64,000 nucleotides of DNA from contig JAAYDI010000166.1 of NCBI GenBank assembly GCA_012729315.1, forward strand, positions 1 through 64,000, in the 5' to 3' direction. Positions within the stretch are counted from its first letter, which is position 1, and each line of letters starts with the position of its first letter. Source of the DNA: Planctomycetaceae bacterium (GTDB taxonomy: Bacteria; Planctomycetota; Planctomycetia; Pirellulales; Pirellulaceae). A program made the position numbers and the translations under genes. Shown here one piece after another: positions 17,938 to 28,148 of the stretch. The notes beneath the pieces are model-generated. The model saw nothing but the letters and a program-made list of their open reading frames with translations, was not told the origin of the DNA and made no database searches.

Positions 17938-18047
17938 TCGTCATTCATTCGTCATTCATTCGTCACTCGTCATCCGTCATTCCTTCGTGCTTCGTCATTC
18001 GTCATCCGTCATTCCTTCGTGCTTCCGTCACTCGTCATCCGTCATTC
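17938..18047 (-). repeat. 33-base repeat array, inverted relative to the previous copy
   Basis: Read on the minus strand it holds one 33-base unit, one 32-base unit and a decaying third made of GAATGAC-like heptads. It starts exactly at the stop codon of the surface-protein gene: the final T of that gene plus the first GA of the repeat make TGA. With the forward copy across the 60-base spacer it could fold into a long stem between two convergent genes. Confidence 0.85.
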
Positions 18048-21000
18048 AACCCGCGTCGCGATAGACGCCCGGGTCGTCACGGCCATCGCCGTCCCAGTCG
18101 CCGACCACGGGCAGGTCATGGGCGTCACCCAGCTGGAACACCTGGTCATGGGCATCCAGCTCGCGATTCCCGTTGCTGTCGATATACCAGGTGCCGCGGC
18201 GGTAGACGCCGATCTCGTCGATTCCGTCGCCATTGAAGTCGCCGACGACGGGCAGGTCACCGGCAGCGCCGAACTGGAAGACGGCGTCACGGTGTGTGTG
18301 CCGGCCGTCTCCATCCAGGTCGAGCATCCAGGTGCCGGCACGGAACACGCCGATGGAGCGGATGCCATCGCCGTTCCAGTCACCGGCGACCGGCAGATCG
18401 GCGCCGATGCCGAAGCGGAACACGTGGTCGATCACATCTTCGCGTGGCGCGCCGGCGGCAGTGCGTTTCAGGACGCGGCGCCCGCTGGTGGCCTCCGCCG
18501 GTTCCGGCGGCAGGTTCTTGGGCGGGTTGCCGTTGACCCGCTGCACACGGCGGAACTCGTTATGCGGGTTGGGCAGGCCCGGTTCGGCCGCAATCGCCCG
18601 GTCGTCGCCGCGCCACTCGGGGCCGAAGATACCGATGTCGTCTTTGCCGTCGCCGTCCCAGTCACCCACGATCGGCAGGTCCTCCCGTGTGCCGAGCTGC
18701 GCCCATAGGTCGTCTTCGTCCCAGCGGCCGTTGCCGTTGAGGTCAATGAACCACTGGCCTTCATAATACACGCCGATTTCGCACACGCCGTCGCCATTAA
18801 AATCACCGCTCACAGGCAGCGCGCCAGGCAGGCCGAACGCGAATACACTCGTGCCGTTCGCCATGCCGGCCGGCAGTGTCCAGTAACCCTGGTGCATGGC
18901 CACTGAAACCCATTCGGTGTAGTTCAAATGGGACACTGTGCGCCACCGGCCCTGCGCCGGATCGGTATCCGGACTGTCGCCACGGGGGCTGCCGCCGTTG
19001 ATGACGCTCAGGTGCCAGGTCATCGGCAGCGCGCTGCTCGCCTGATACACGGGTACATGGTCGATGGTGCGGGGCTGGTCGACCGGTGTGGGATTCCAAG
19101 GCACTCCGGGGGGCACCAGCGGCACGTACGGGCTGTATCGGAACGGCTCGATCGGCGGTGGCGGGGGGAGCGGCGGTGGCGGCGGTGGCGTGCGCCCCAC
19201 CATCAGTTCGCTGAAGTTGTTTTCCTGCGACGTCTGGCCGGAGAGAACGGAGATCTGCACGATGGCGTCGGAGGCCGGGTCTTTCACCAGCTGGGCCTTG
19301 ATGGCGTCCAGCTCCGGCGAATCGCCGTTGAACGCGATGCCGGTCGTCGTGCCCGGCGTGTCCAGATAGTCGACGTAGCCACTGGGATGCAGTTCGTACA
19401 CGGCGTAGCTGCCGGGAGGCAGGCTGTGGAACCGGTAGAAGCCGAGCGCGTCCGTGACCGTCGTAATGGGTCCCTCCGTGTAGGCGCCCGGCAGCGCCTG
19501 CTGTGCCAGGATCGGTGTGCCGGTCTGGCCATCGCGCAGCTCCAGGACGACTCCGGCAATCGGCTGATCGTCGGCTGTGCGTAATCCGTCCCGGAGTTCG
19601 GCGATGTTTTCGGGCAGCAGCCCGTCGTCGGTCTGCAAGGCGGCTCCGTCCCGGAACACGTAGCCGGTGAGAGCCGCCGGCGCCAGTTCGGAGAAGTTGT
19701 ATTCGGTCAGGCGTTCTCCTCCGCCGATCGTCACGGCCGTGATGAAATCGGCCACCTGGTCGTTGCCGCCATGCGAGCCGGCCTGCTGACCGCTGTGGAA
19801 GTAGCCGGACGGCTGCAGTTCGTGGACGCCGTACACGCCCGGCTCGAGCTGCATGAACTGGTACCGCCCCGCCGCGTCGGTGGTGGTCGTCTTCACGACG
19901 TGGCCGGCGCTGTCGAGCAGCTGCACGGTGACGCCGGCCAGCACGGTTTCGCCGGCGTCGTAGCGGTCGTTCTGGTTCGGATCGACGTAGACAAGGCCCG
20001 AGATGCCGCCCGGCACGACCTCGCAGAAGTCGTAGTCGGTCAGCCGTTCGCCGGACCCGATCGGAATCTGCGAGATCAGATCGGCCACCGAGTCGTCGCC
20101 GCCGTGGGATCCCGCCCGCTGGCTTCCTTGGAAGTACCCTTCCGGCTGGGTCTCGCGTACCGCGTAGGTCCCCGGCACAATCAGCTCGAACAGATAGTGC
20201 CCCGCGCTGTCTGTGTAGGTGGTCGCCACGACCGCGCCACGATCGTTGAGCAGTTCGAGGCGGACCCCGGCAAGCGGATAGTCGGTCCCGTCGAAGACGC
20301 AGTTGCGGTCGATGTCGGCGAACACCATCCCCTGCAGGCTGCCCGGCAGCAATTCGCCGAAGTTGTAGTCCACGCCGGTGGAACCCCAACGCAGCTGTAC
20401 GCCGCTGAACACGTCGTTGGTGGCGGCCGTGCCGCGCACGACGCCGTCGACCCGGCCCACCGTGTCTTTGCCGTCGAGCCAGGAGGCGGGTTGTGTTTCA
20501 GCCAGCTGATACGAGCCGGCCAGCAGGCCGGTGAACTGGTAGAACCCCTGCGCGTTGGTCTGTGTGGTGGCCACCTGCCGGCCGTCCTGGTCCCGCAGGG
20601 TGACCGTCACGTCGGCAATCGCCTCCTCGCCCGTCTCGCGCAACCCGTTGTTGTTGCGGTCGTGGTAGACGTAGCCGGAGACCGACGACGGTTCGTGTTC
20701 ACAGAAGTCGTAGTCCTGGCCGTCGTCCCCCGCCGTCAGCTGGATATGGGTGATTGTGTTGGCGTCGAGGACCTGGCCGCGTACCTGATTGTCGACGGTG
20801 CCGGCAAACGCGCCGGCGTCGATCAGTCCGTCCGGAGTCGTCTCGATGACCGTGTACATGCCGGGTATCAGGCCGGAAAACGAGTAGTCGCCGTGAGCAT
20901 CGGTCCGCGTCTGGGCCACCAGCCGGCCGTCGCTGTCGAACAGCTGGATCGTGACGTCCGCCAGCGGCTGGCAGGACTGGCAGACGTTGTAGCAGTCGCC

Positions 21001-22158
21001 GTCGGCGTTGGACAGGTGCACGCTGCCGGCGATCGACACCGGCAGGATCTCGCCAAAGTTGTATTCACGCCCCTGCTCGCCACCGCCGAGGAAGATGTCC
21101 TCGATGCTGTCACCCGGATTGACGGCGCGGCCCCGCGGTTCGCCATTGACCGTACCGGGCGTATCGAGCCCGTCGAGATACCCGGCCGGCTGTTGCACTT
21201 CCACCACCCGGTACGTGCCCGGCGACAGATCGGTCACGGCGTAGTAGCCGTTGGCGTCGGTCACGCACTTCACCAGCTGCTGTGGTTCGAGCGTGTCGAC
21301 GGGAATGACATGGACGGTGACCCCCGCCAGACCGCGCTCGTTCGCGTCGCGGATGCCATCGTTGTTATTGTCGGCGTAGACATAGCCGCTGATCGCCGCC
21401 GGCATGACCACCTGCTGCACGCTCAGGAATGCGGCGGCCGTGCGGTCGCGCTTCCCGTCCACATTGTCCTCCGGCAGGTCCAGGCCGCTGGCCTGCAGCG
21501 CCGCGTCGTAGTGGTTCCAGAACAGGGCGCTCGCTTGAGCATCCTGGTAATGCGGCACGGAGAACGTGGCGGTCAGCAACGTGCCCTGGAACTCCACGCC
21601 AGACGTGATCGGGTCAATGCCTGCATTGATCTCCTGCAGATCTGTCGTCGCCGGATCGAAGTACTGGACTTCGTCCACGTCGATCGAGAAGACCAGTTTG
21701 TCGCCGGCACAGAAGCCGTAGAGATCCAGCACCAGCACCATATCCCCGTCGTTCACGTGCGTCTCGACCCGCGCGTTGGGATTGCGCGTGACCAGTTGCT
21801 CGACTTTGAACTCGGCCGGCAGGTCAGCGCCGAGCCCGCCCTTCCGGGTGTCGAAAATCAGGTCGTTCATGCCCAGTCCCGGTTCGCCGCGGTCGCAGTT
21901 GATGACCAGCCGCGTCAACTCGGTGCCGGCTGCCCCGCCTTTGAACTGCACTTCGAACCGGTCGCCGTGGAGGTCCGAACCGACGTCCTCCTCGATATAC
22001 ACGGTGCCCAAGTCGATCGGACTGGCTGCCAGCAGGCGGCGTGTTTCCATGGTTTCGAACTGACAGCGCCGCACCAGCCGCTCGAGCGCTGGTGCCGAAC
22101 GCCTGTCGCGGGCGCGGTGCCGGCGCGGCCAGGGCAGAAGATGCGAGAACAATCCCAC
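18046..22158 (-). CDS. Large cell-surface protein with SdrD_B-like and FG-GAP-like repeats
   Basis: 1370 residues from GTG 22158, chosen because GGGAGG lies six bases upstream; a longer frame to 22248 lacks such a site. Near residue 36 it has METRRLLAA, a form of the planctomycete LEPR-XLL export motif. An unknown beta-rich region of about 230 residues follows, then six SdrD_B-like domains of 110-130 residues (each with YVYxDxNNNGxxD, a GFYxF strand and a YNFGE-type end). Next is a Pro-rich linker (PPPPPPLPPPPP) and about five calcium-site-like repeats (GDFNGDGVCEIGVY, GDWDGDGKDDIGIF). Two SdrD domains have Cys in place of common residues (DFCE, NVCQSCQ). Probably an adhesin or matrix protein outside the cell; ligand unknown. 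Confidence 0.85.
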   Translation of the reverse strand: MGLFSHLLPWPRRHRARDRRSAPALERLVRRCQFETMETRRLLAASPIDLGTVYIEEDVGSDLHGDRFEVQFKGGAAGTELTRLVINCDRGEPGLGMNDLIFDTRKGGLGADLPAEFKVEQLVTRNPNARVETHVNDGDMVLVLDLYGFCAGDKLVFSIDVDEVQYFDPATTDLQEINAGIDPITSGVEFQGTLLTATFSVPHYQDAQASALFWNHYDAALQASGLDLPEDNVDGKRDRTAAAFLSVQQVVMPAAISGYVYADNNNDGIRDANERGLAGVTVHVIPVDTLEPQQLVKCVTDANGYYAVTDLSPGTYRVVEVQQPAGYLDGLDTPGTVNGEPRGRAVNPGDSIEDIFLGGGEQGREYNFGEILPVSIAGSVHLSNADGDCYNVCQSCQPLADVTIQLFDSDGRLVAQTRTDAHGDYSFSGLIPGMYTVIETTPDGLIDAGAFAGTVDNQVRGQVLDANTITHIQLTAGDDGQDYDFCEHEPSSVSGYVYHDRNNNGLRETGEEAIADVTVTLRDQDGRQVATTQTNAQGFYQFTGLLAGSYQLAETQPASWLDGKDTVGRVDGVVRGTAATNDVFSGVQLRWGSTGVDYNFGELLPGSLQGMVFADIDRNCVFDGTDYPLAGVRLELLNDRGAVVATTYTDSAGHYLFELIVPGTYAVRETQPEGYFQGSQRAGSHGGDDSVADLISQIPIGSGERLTDYDFCEVVPGGISGLVYVDPNQNDRYDAGETVLAGVTVQLLDSAGHVVKTTTTDAAGRYQFMQLEPGVYGVHELQPSGYFHSGQQAGSHGGNDQVADFITAVTIGGGERLTEYNFSELAPAALTGYVFRDGAALQTDDGLLPENIAELRDGLRTADDQPIAGVVLELRDGQTGTPILAQQALPGAYTEGPITTVTDALGFYRFHSLPPGSYAVYELHPSGYVDYLDTPGTTTGIAFNGDSPELDAIKAQLVKDPASDAIVQISVLSGQTSQENNFSELMVGRTPPPPPPLPPPPPIEPFRYSPYVPLVPPGVPWNPTPVDQPRTIDHVPVYQASSALPMTWHLSVINGGSPRGDSPDTDPAQGRWRTVSHLNYTEWVSVAMHQGYWTLPAGMANGTSVFAFGLPGALPVSGDFNGDGVCEIGVYYEGQWFIDLNGNGRWDEDDLWAQLGTREDLPIVGDWDGDGKDDIGIFGPEWRGDDRAIAAEPGLPNPHNEFRRVQRVNGNPPKNLPPEPAEATSGRRVLKRTAAGAPREDVIDHVFRFGIGADLPVAGDWNGDGIRSIGVFRAGTWMLDLDGDGRHTHRDAVFQFGAAGDLPVVGDFNGDGIDEIGVYRRGTWYIDSNGNRELDAHDQVFQLGDAHDLPVVGDWDGDGRDDPGVYRDAG

Positions 22159-22266
22159 GATAAGCCTCCCTGCTCCAAACGAAATGGGTCTTGGTGGCCC
22201 CGTGCCGCTCGGCGCGGTCACGCGGCCCAGGAGCCGATGCGCGGACATCGGCAGTCGTCTTGTCTG

Positions 22267-23304
22267 CTACGGCAATCGTTCACGCTGGGCGGAACGTACC
22301 CCATCCTCCATCGCGTCCGGAATTTGCCAGATACGCAGAAACGTGTCGAAACCGCCCGAAACCAGCGTCCCATCCTGATAGGCGAGTGCGGATACCGACC
22401 CAACATGACCAGTCAACTGGCCCAGTTCACTGCGGGCAGTCAGGTCCCACAGGCGGATGATGTTGTCGCTGCCGGCGGTCGCTACCATCTGCCTCCCGCA
22501 CTTGACCATCGCCAGGATCTTGGCCGGTTGCTCGGGCAACGTGTAAGACTGGCCGTCCGTCTGCCAGTTCCACACCCGCACCACGCGGTCTTCGCCACCC
22601 GAAATCAGCTGCGTATCCTCCTGTGCAAAAACAATTGCCCGGATGCGCAGCGCGTGCGCCTTGTTCTCCCGCACCAGCTTCCACGTCGTGAGATCCCAGA
22701 TGCGGATCGTCCCGTCCCGACCGGCCACCGCCACGTGGCGATCGTCTTCGGAGATCGCAATCGCGCGCAAATCGGAGCAGCCGCAATGCAGCTCCCGCGC
22801 GGCTGACTGCTGCGTCACGTCGAGAATCGATAGCTTGTCTTTAAAGCCAGCAGTCACCAGAAAGCGACCGCTGTGGCTGAAGGCGACCGTGCCGATGGCG
22901 TGGTCATAGGCGGCCAGCTGCCCTTTGAACGTACCCGTCGCCACGTCCCACATCAGCACGCGGCGGTCATTGCCCGACGACACCAGCACCGTTCCGTCCG
23001 GAGAAAACGCCACGGCGCGTACCCAGTCGTCGTGGCCGACCAGACGGTGGACCAGCGTCCCGTCGTCCATGTTCCAGATGCGGATCACGTGGTCGTCACC
23101 CGCGGCCGCGATCAGCCGCCCGTGCGGCTGGATGTCCAGCGCCGTCACCACCGCGGGAAACTGGCGAGGACCGTCCGCCGGACTCTGGATGGCCCGCCGC
23201 ATGCTCACCGCCCACAGCGTGTCGGCGCACGCACGACCCCCTCCGCTGATGGTCATCAGCACCACGATCGCTGCCCCAACCAGCCAACGTGCCTGCATTG
23301 TCAT
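22267..23304 (-). CDS. Exported WD40-repeat protein
   Basis: 345 residues from ATG 23304 (ATG 23298 is equally plausible; the long frame to 23352 has no ribosome site). An N-terminal hydrophobic segment (WLVGAAIVVLMTISGG) looks like a signal peptide, so the beta-propeller is probably periplasmic or membrane-tethered. Six to seven WD40 repeats can be traced, e.g. DDHVIRIWNMDDGTLVHRLVGH, NDRRVLMWDVATGTFKGQL, DGTIRIWDLTTWKLV, SDNIIRLWDLTARSELGQLTGH. Such proteins are scaffolds; no partner is evident. It lies 18 bases... downstream of nothing obvious and shares the strand with the surface-protein gene. Confidence 0.8.
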   Translation of the reverse strand: MTMQARWLVGAAIVVLMTISGGGRACADTLWAVSMRRAIQSPADGPRQFPAVVTALDIQPHGRLIAAAGDDHVIRIWNMDDGTLVHRLVGHDDWVRAVAFSPDGTVLVSSGNDRRVLMWDVATGTFKGQLAAYDHAIGTVAFSHSGRFLVTAGFKDKLSILDVTQQSAARELHCGCSDLRAIAISEDDRHVAVAGRDGTIRIWDLTTWKLVRENKAHALRIRAIVFAQEDTQLISGGEDRVVRVWNWQTDGQSYTLPEQPAKILAMVKCGRQMVATAGSDNIIRLWDLTARSELGQLTGHVGSVSALAYQDGTLVSGGFDTFLRIWQIPDAMEDGVRSAQRERLP

Positions 23305-23659
23305 GTGCCCCACCACTGAAGATCCCGAGCATCCGGCGTCGACGGTGCCCACGGCGCGCGGGCCAGAACACGACGTACCGCATTGCTTATCGGACAGTTA
23401 ATTGCCCGCTCGTAAGATGAACCGGCACGATTGTTATTGTCGTTATAACTGGGAGTGCTGCGTAAACTGCGTCTGTTACGCTGCGGTGTGTGGGCAGGCT
23501 GGGGCGTTCTTCGGAACGTGCCAGACAGCAGGCGATAGCGGACGGTCTGGACGGTAGTCCTGGATGGCCATGCCGGTGAACATCAGCACGGCGCCGATGA
23601 TTTGCGGCACATTGCGGACAAGAGGAGTGGTTCGGATGGGGGGCGGAGAAGGGGCCTGG
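23305..23659. other. Intergenic region between the isomerase and WD40 genes
   Basis: About 355 bases. A minus-strand frame of about 44 residues (VPQIIGAVLMFTGMAIQDY and on) is open here but has no ribosome site or conserved start, so I do not call it. AT-rich DNA at 23415-23450 is a likely promoter zone for the WD40 gene. Confidence 0.35.
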
Positions 23660-24751
23660 TCAGGTCTCGCCTTCCAGTTGGTCGAAGATTGTCCAGATGT
23701 AGGTATCGCGGCGGAGTTTGTCGACGTACTCGCGAATCTGCCGTTTGCGGGCTTCTTCCTGGAGGGTGGTGCGGATGTCCGCTTGGGCTTCGGTGAATTC
23801 GATGCGGTGGGCCTCCTGGCGTTCGCGTACGCGCACGATGTGAAAGCCGGTCTTGTCCTCCAGTTTGAGGCTCATCTCGTTGACCGGCAGCGTGAAGATG
23901 GCGTGGTCCAGGACTTCTGACACGAGGCTGCCCTGGGTGGTCCAGTCATAGTAGCCGCCATCGGCGGCGGTGGCCCCTTGCGAGAATTTCCGGGCGACGG
24001 CGGCGAAATCCGCGCCCCGCAGCACCTGATTGCCCATCTCCACGATGGCCTGATCGGCCGACGCACGGTCGGGGAACTTATCGAACCGGACGCTCAGTTG
24101 TTCCCAGCGTGCGCGTGCCGCGATGTCATAATCGCGGCTGTGTTCGTGGTAGTACTGGAGCAGTTGATCGTGCGTGATCACGGGTTCGCGTGTGACCTTC
24201 TGCTGGATCATCGACTTGACCAGCATCTGTTCGCGGAACTCCGCTTTTTGCGCATCAATACTGGTGCCGAACTGTTTGAGTTTTTCCTGGAGCGTGGCGA
24301 GGGAGTCGACGCCCAGCAGTTTCATGGTTTCGGGGACCTGTTCGTCGTAGTACTGCTTGTCGATCTGTTTTTCGATATTGGCCAGTACGTCTTTCTTTTT
24401 GTCGGCGGGGATGGAACGCCAGAAGTCGACCATCACGAGTTTGACTTCGATTTTGCGGGGCAGCATCTGTTTGACGAACAGCGCCCGTTGCTGCTGCATA
24501 TCGTCGTCCGGCACTTTCCCAACGTACTGCTGGAGTGCCTGATCGACGGCGGGCAGCAGGTCGCCGGCCAGAATGGTCTGATCGCCCACAAACGCAAGCT
24601 GTTCTGTCGGGTTGGTCACCATGCTCACCAGGTGTGGCGGCAGCGCCCGGACCATCCTTTCCTGGCCGACACCTGCGCGCACCAGCAGGCTGATCAGCAG
24701 CCCGCAGAGCGCGACGCGTTCGACGAAGAATCGGAGTTGAATGCCAGCCAT
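23660..24751 (-). CDS. Parvulin-type peptidyl-prolyl isomerase (SurA/PrsA-like)
   Basis: 363 residues from ATG 24751, which starts a signal-peptide-like segment (FFVERVALCGLLISLLVRAGVGQ). The N-terminal half is helical, as in SurA chaperone domains (AFVGDQTILAGDLLPAVDQAL). The PPIC domain occupies about residues 200-310, with GADFAAVARKFSQGATAADGG and KTGFHIVRVRERQEAH, the family landmarks. It likely assists folding of exported or outer-membrane proteins. A purine-rich AAAGGA lies 15 bases before the start. Alternative start: 24790. Confidence 0.85.
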   Translation of the reverse strand: MAGIQLRFFVERVALCGLLISLLVRAGVGQERMVRALPPHLVSMVTNPTEQLAFVGDQTILAGDLLPAVDQALQQYVGKVPDDDMQQQRALFVKQMLPRKIEVKLVMVDFWRSIPADKKKDVLANIEKQIDKQYYDEQVPETMKLLGVDSLATLQEKLKQFGTSIDAQKAEFREQMLVKSMIQQKVTREPVITHDQLLQYYHEHSRDYDIAARARWEQLSVRFDKFPDRASADQAIVEMGNQVLRGADFAAVARKFSQGATAADGGYYDWTTQGSLVSEVLDHAIFTLPVNEMSLKLEDKTGFHIVRVRERQEAHRIEFTEAQADIRTTLQEEARKRQIREYVDKLRRDTYIWTIFDQLEGET

Positions 24752-24825
24752 GCGAATTGCCGCTGTTCCTTTTGCAGCTGCGATACCCATCCCCTGAACA
24801 GATGCGGGGCGGGATTATAGTCGGC

Positions 24826-27800
24826 CTAACGCGCGGGTCGCAACACCGATTTCGCCAGGTGCAGGATTTGGTCCGCATCCGCAACTGCCTGCTCGGCCGG
24901 CAGATAGGCATGCTGTTTGTCGACGATGCGGAGCCGGCCGCCGCCGAGCCGCGCGAGTTGCTCCACGCGGGCCCGGTTCTCGTAGCGGAACACCAGGTAG
25001 ATGTCCTCGACGTAGATTGCCGAAACCTGCCAGATTGCGGCGTCGATCCGCAGTTCGGCCAGTTCCAGCAGTCGTTCGACCGGCGCGGGGGGGGAGCCGA
25101 AGCGATCCACCAGCTCCTGGCGGTATTCGTGCAGTTGGTTGACGTCCGTGATCTGGGCCAGCCGCCGGTACAGGTCGATCTTGGCGCGCAAGTCGGGCAC
25201 ATATTCGGCCGGGAACAGCGCCTCGCCCGGAAGGTTGATATGCACGTCGAGCGAGACGCTGGGCGGTAGCTGTTTGAGACGCCGCACGGCGGCTTCGAGC
25301 AGCTGGCAGTACAGTTCGTAGCCGACGGTCGCGATGTGGCCGCTCTGCTGGGTGCCCAGCAGGTTGCCGGCCCCGCGGATTTCCAGATCGCGCATGGCGA
25401 TGGCGAATCCAGCCCCCATGTCGCTGAATTCTTCGATGGCGCGCAGGCGCCGGGCGGCGTTGGGGGTGAGTTGGGTGCGCGGATCGAGCAGGAGGTAGCA
25501 GTAGGCGCGGTGTTTGTAGCGGCCGACGCGTCCTCGCAGCTGGTGCAGATCGGCCAGTCCGTAACGATTGGCCTCGTCCACGAAGATCGTATTGGCGTTG
25601 GGGATATCCAGGCCGCTTTCGACGATCGTTGTGGCAAGCAGGATATCAAACTGATGCTGGACGAAGTCGACCATCACGCGTTCGAGTTCCGTTTCGGGCA
25701 TCTGGCCGTGGGCGATGCGGAGCGACGCTTCCGGGACGATGAACTGCAGGCGTTTGGCCAGTTTCTCGATATCTTCGACGCGGTTGTGGACGAAGTAGAT
25801 CTGGCCGTTGCGATTCAGTTCGCGAAGCACAGCGTGGCGGATCAAGCCGGGGTCGAAGCGGGTCACTTGCGTCTCGACCGCCAGGCGGTCTTCGGGCGGC
25901 GTCTCGAGGTTCGAGATATCGCGGACGCCGACGAGCGACATGTGCAGGGTGCGGGGGATTGGCGTGGCCGTCATCGTCAGCACATCGACCGTGCTGCGCA
26001 GCCGTTTGAGCCGCTCCTTCACTTCGACGCCAAACCGCTGTTCTTCGTCGATGATGACCAGTCCGAGGTTGTAGAGGCGGATGTCTTTCGAAGCCAGCCG
26101 GTGCGTCCCGATCACGATGTCGATCCGTCCGGTGGCCAGCCCCTCGACAATCTCGCGCTGTTCCTGCGGGGTGCAGAACCGGCTGAGCCGTGCGATGTCG
26201 AACGGGAACTCCGCCATCCGCTGGCGGAACGTCTGGAAGTGCTGTTCGGCCAGGATGGTGGTTGGGACCAGGACCGCCACCTGGTAGCCGCTGTCGACCG
26301 CCTTGAACGCCGCACGCATGGCCACTTCGGTCTTGCCGAACCCCACGTCGCCGCAGAGCAGTCGATCCATGGGACGCGGCTGGTGCATATCGTGTTTGAT
26401 GGCTTCGATGGACGCCAGCTGGTCGGCCGTCTCGGTGTACGGGAACGACGTGTCGAATGCCTGCTGCCATTCCGAATCGGCGGCAAAGGCGATACCTGGC
26501 CGCGCCCGACGCGCCGCCTGGATCTCCAGCATCTCGCAGGCCAGGTCGACGACGGCCGCTTCGGCAGCCGCCTTCTGGCGGACCCACGTCTTGCCGCCGA
26601 TCCGCGCCAGCGCCGGGCGGCTCTTGGTGCCTCCCACGTACTTCTGGACCAGACCGATCCGCTGCGCCGGGACATAGATGCGCGCGTTGGCGTGGAACTC
26701 GATCACCAGGTGCTCTTCCACCCGCCCATGCTTCTCGATTTTTCGCAGGCCCCGGTACCGGCCGATCCCGTGTGCCAGGTGCACCACCAGATCCCCCTCG
26801 CGCAGCTCGAGGAAGCTGTCGATCGCCTTTCCCAGCCGCCGCCGCGGCACGCGGCGCAGTTCCCCGCGCTGAAACAGCTCCGCCCCGCTGATCAGCACCA
26901 GCCGTTCGGCAACGAGACGGAACCCTTCGTAGAGCGTGCCGACGACCAGGTGCAGACGCCCGGACTGCGCCAGCTGGGTGGTCGCGAAGATCTCTTCCAG
27001 CCGCTGCAGTTCCGCCTCCATGCGGGCGATCAGGTACACCTCGTGGTCGGCCGCGCTGCGATCCAGCTCTTCCCGCACCCGGGCAATGTCCCCACTGAAC
27101 CGCTCGACCGATTCGATCGGCAGCCGGCAGGTGGGCCCCGGCCCGGCCGGCGCGACCGACCCGGCCAGCGCCAGCGGGAATTGCCATAACGCCCGGGTCA
27201 CCGCGTCCGGACTGGCCACCCCGTCAGGCGATCCCAGATGCGCGAATTGCCGCGCTGCTTCCGCCAGCGCCTGGTCGGGCTCGATCAGCAGCACCCAGGT
27301 GCTGGGAGTCAGATAGTCGGTCAGCAGCGCGGTGCGGTGCGCGTCGGGGCGCAGCGCCGTGATTTCAATCGCCTGCAGCGTCTCAATGCTGCGCTGGGAT
27401 TCCAGGTCGAAGCGGCGAATCGACTCCAGCTGGTCCCCCAGCAGTTCCAGACGTACCGGGCGGTCCCAGTCGGCGGCAAACACGTCCACGATGCCGCCCC
27501 GCGCCGCGAACTCACCCGGCAACTGCACGGCAGTGGTGGCATGGTACCGGTTGGCCACCAGCCAGGCCCGCAGTTCCTCGCCGTCCAGGGCATCCCCCGT
27601 GGCCAGCCGCCGCGTACATGCCGCCACGACCTGCCGCTGCGGCACCCGCTGCATCAGGCTCGGCATGCTGGTCACGACCACCCGTTCCAGCAGCCCGTTG
27701 TCCGTCGCGACAGGCTCCGGAGGCCGCGCGTGCCATTGCTCCAGGTGCTTGAGCGCCCGCAGCCGCAGCCCGTACGTGTCGTCCTGGAGCGACCGCTCGC

Positions 27801-28110
27801 CAATCGCCATGTCCCCGGCCGGCAGACGCTGCGGCGACCCGCCCGCAAACATCTTCAGATCGTCGGCAACCAGGTCCGCCACATCGTCACTGCGGCAGAC
27901 GATCACGAGCGGTCCGGGGGCCTGCTGCAGCAGCCCGGCAGCCAACAGCGCGCAGGATGCCCCCACCACTCCGTCGAATACGGCCGAACGTCCCGCCTGG
28001 AGTTCCGCCACCGCCGCGGAGAAGCCTGCATACGTTTCCAGACGCCGCGCCAAGTCGGTCAACGGGCGCGACGCAGTGTCCACCTGGCATGACTCCATGG
28101 ATGTGGACAT
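24826..28110 (-). CDS. mfd: Transcription-repair coupling factor Mfd
   Basis: 1094 residues from ATG 28110; the frame is open to 28416 only because a 33-base repeat array upstream has no stop in it, so that extension is not protein. Domains: UvrB-like N-terminal region, RNA-polymerase-interacting CarD-like domain near residues 460-530 (LREGDLVVHLAHGIGRYRGL), a RecG-type translocase with Walker A GDVGFGKTE near 588 and DEEQRFGV near 688, then TRCF C-terminal domain. Mfd frees RNA polymerase stalled at lesions and recruits UvrA. The gene neighbour on the same side is the parvulin gene (35 bases or more from its end). Confidence 0.96.
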   Translation of the reverse strand: MSTSMESCQVDTASRPLTDLARRLETYAGFSAAVAELQAGRSAVFDGVVGASCALLAAGLLQQAPGPLVIVCRSDDVADLVADDLKMFAGGSPQRLPAGDMAIGERSLQDDTYGLRLRALKHLEQWHARPPEPVATDNGLLERVVVTSMPSLMQRVPQRQVVAACTRRLATGDALDGEELRAWLVANRYHATTAVQLPGEFAARGGIVDVFAADWDRPVRLELLGDQLESIRRFDLESQRSIETLQAIEITALRPDAHRTALLTDYLTPSTWVLLIEPDQALAEAARQFAHLGSPDGVASPDAVTRALWQFPLALAGSVAPAGPGPTCRLPIESVERFSGDIARVREELDRSAADHEVYLIARMEAELQRLEEIFATTQLAQSGRLHLVVGTLYEGFRLVAERLVLISGAELFQRGELRRVPRRRLGKAIDSFLELREGDLVVHLAHGIGRYRGLRKIEKHGRVEEHLVIEFHANARIYVPAQRIGLVQKYVGGTKSRPALARIGGKTWVRQKAAAEAAVVDLACEMLEIQAARRARPGIAFAADSEWQQAFDTSFPYTETADQLASIEAIKHDMHQPRPMDRLLCGDVGFGKTEVAMRAAFKAVDSGYQVAVLVPTTILAEQHFQTFRQRMAEFPFDIARLSRFCTPQEQREIVEGLATGRIDIVIGTHRLASKDIRLYNLGLVIIDEEQRFGVEVKERLKRLRSTVDVLTMTATPIPRTLHMSLVGVRDISNLETPPEDRLAVETQVTRFDPGLIRHAVLRELNRNGQIYFVHNRVEDIEKLAKRLQFIVPEASLRIAHGQMPETELERVMVDFVQHQFDILLATTIVESGLDIPNANTIFVDEANRYGLADLHQLRGRVGRYKHRAYCYLLLDPRTQLTPNAARRLRAIEEFSDMGAGFAIAMRDLEIRGAGNLLGTQQSGHIATVGYELYCQLLEAAVRRLKQLPPSVSLDVHINLPGEALFPAEYVPDLRAKIDLYRRLAQITDVNQLHEYRQELVDRFGSPPAPVERLLELAELRIDAAIWQVSAIYVEDIYLVFRYENRARVEQLARLGGGRLRIVDKQHAYLPAEQAVADADQILHLAKSVLRPAR

Positions 28111-28148
28111 CTTAGTGGACCGTGCACGGAGGTGCACAGGGGAATAAG

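Noticed and set aside
19771-22806. 1011-codon plus-strand frame across the surface-protein and WD40 genes
   Set aside because: It is antisense to two real genes and its composition (Val/Arg/His/Gln-rich, no motifs) is typical of a high-GC shadow.
23470-23640. Minus-strand small ORF of about 44 residues after the isomerase gene
   Set aside because: It has a hydrophobic stretch but only a GTG candidate without a ribosome site; no independent support.
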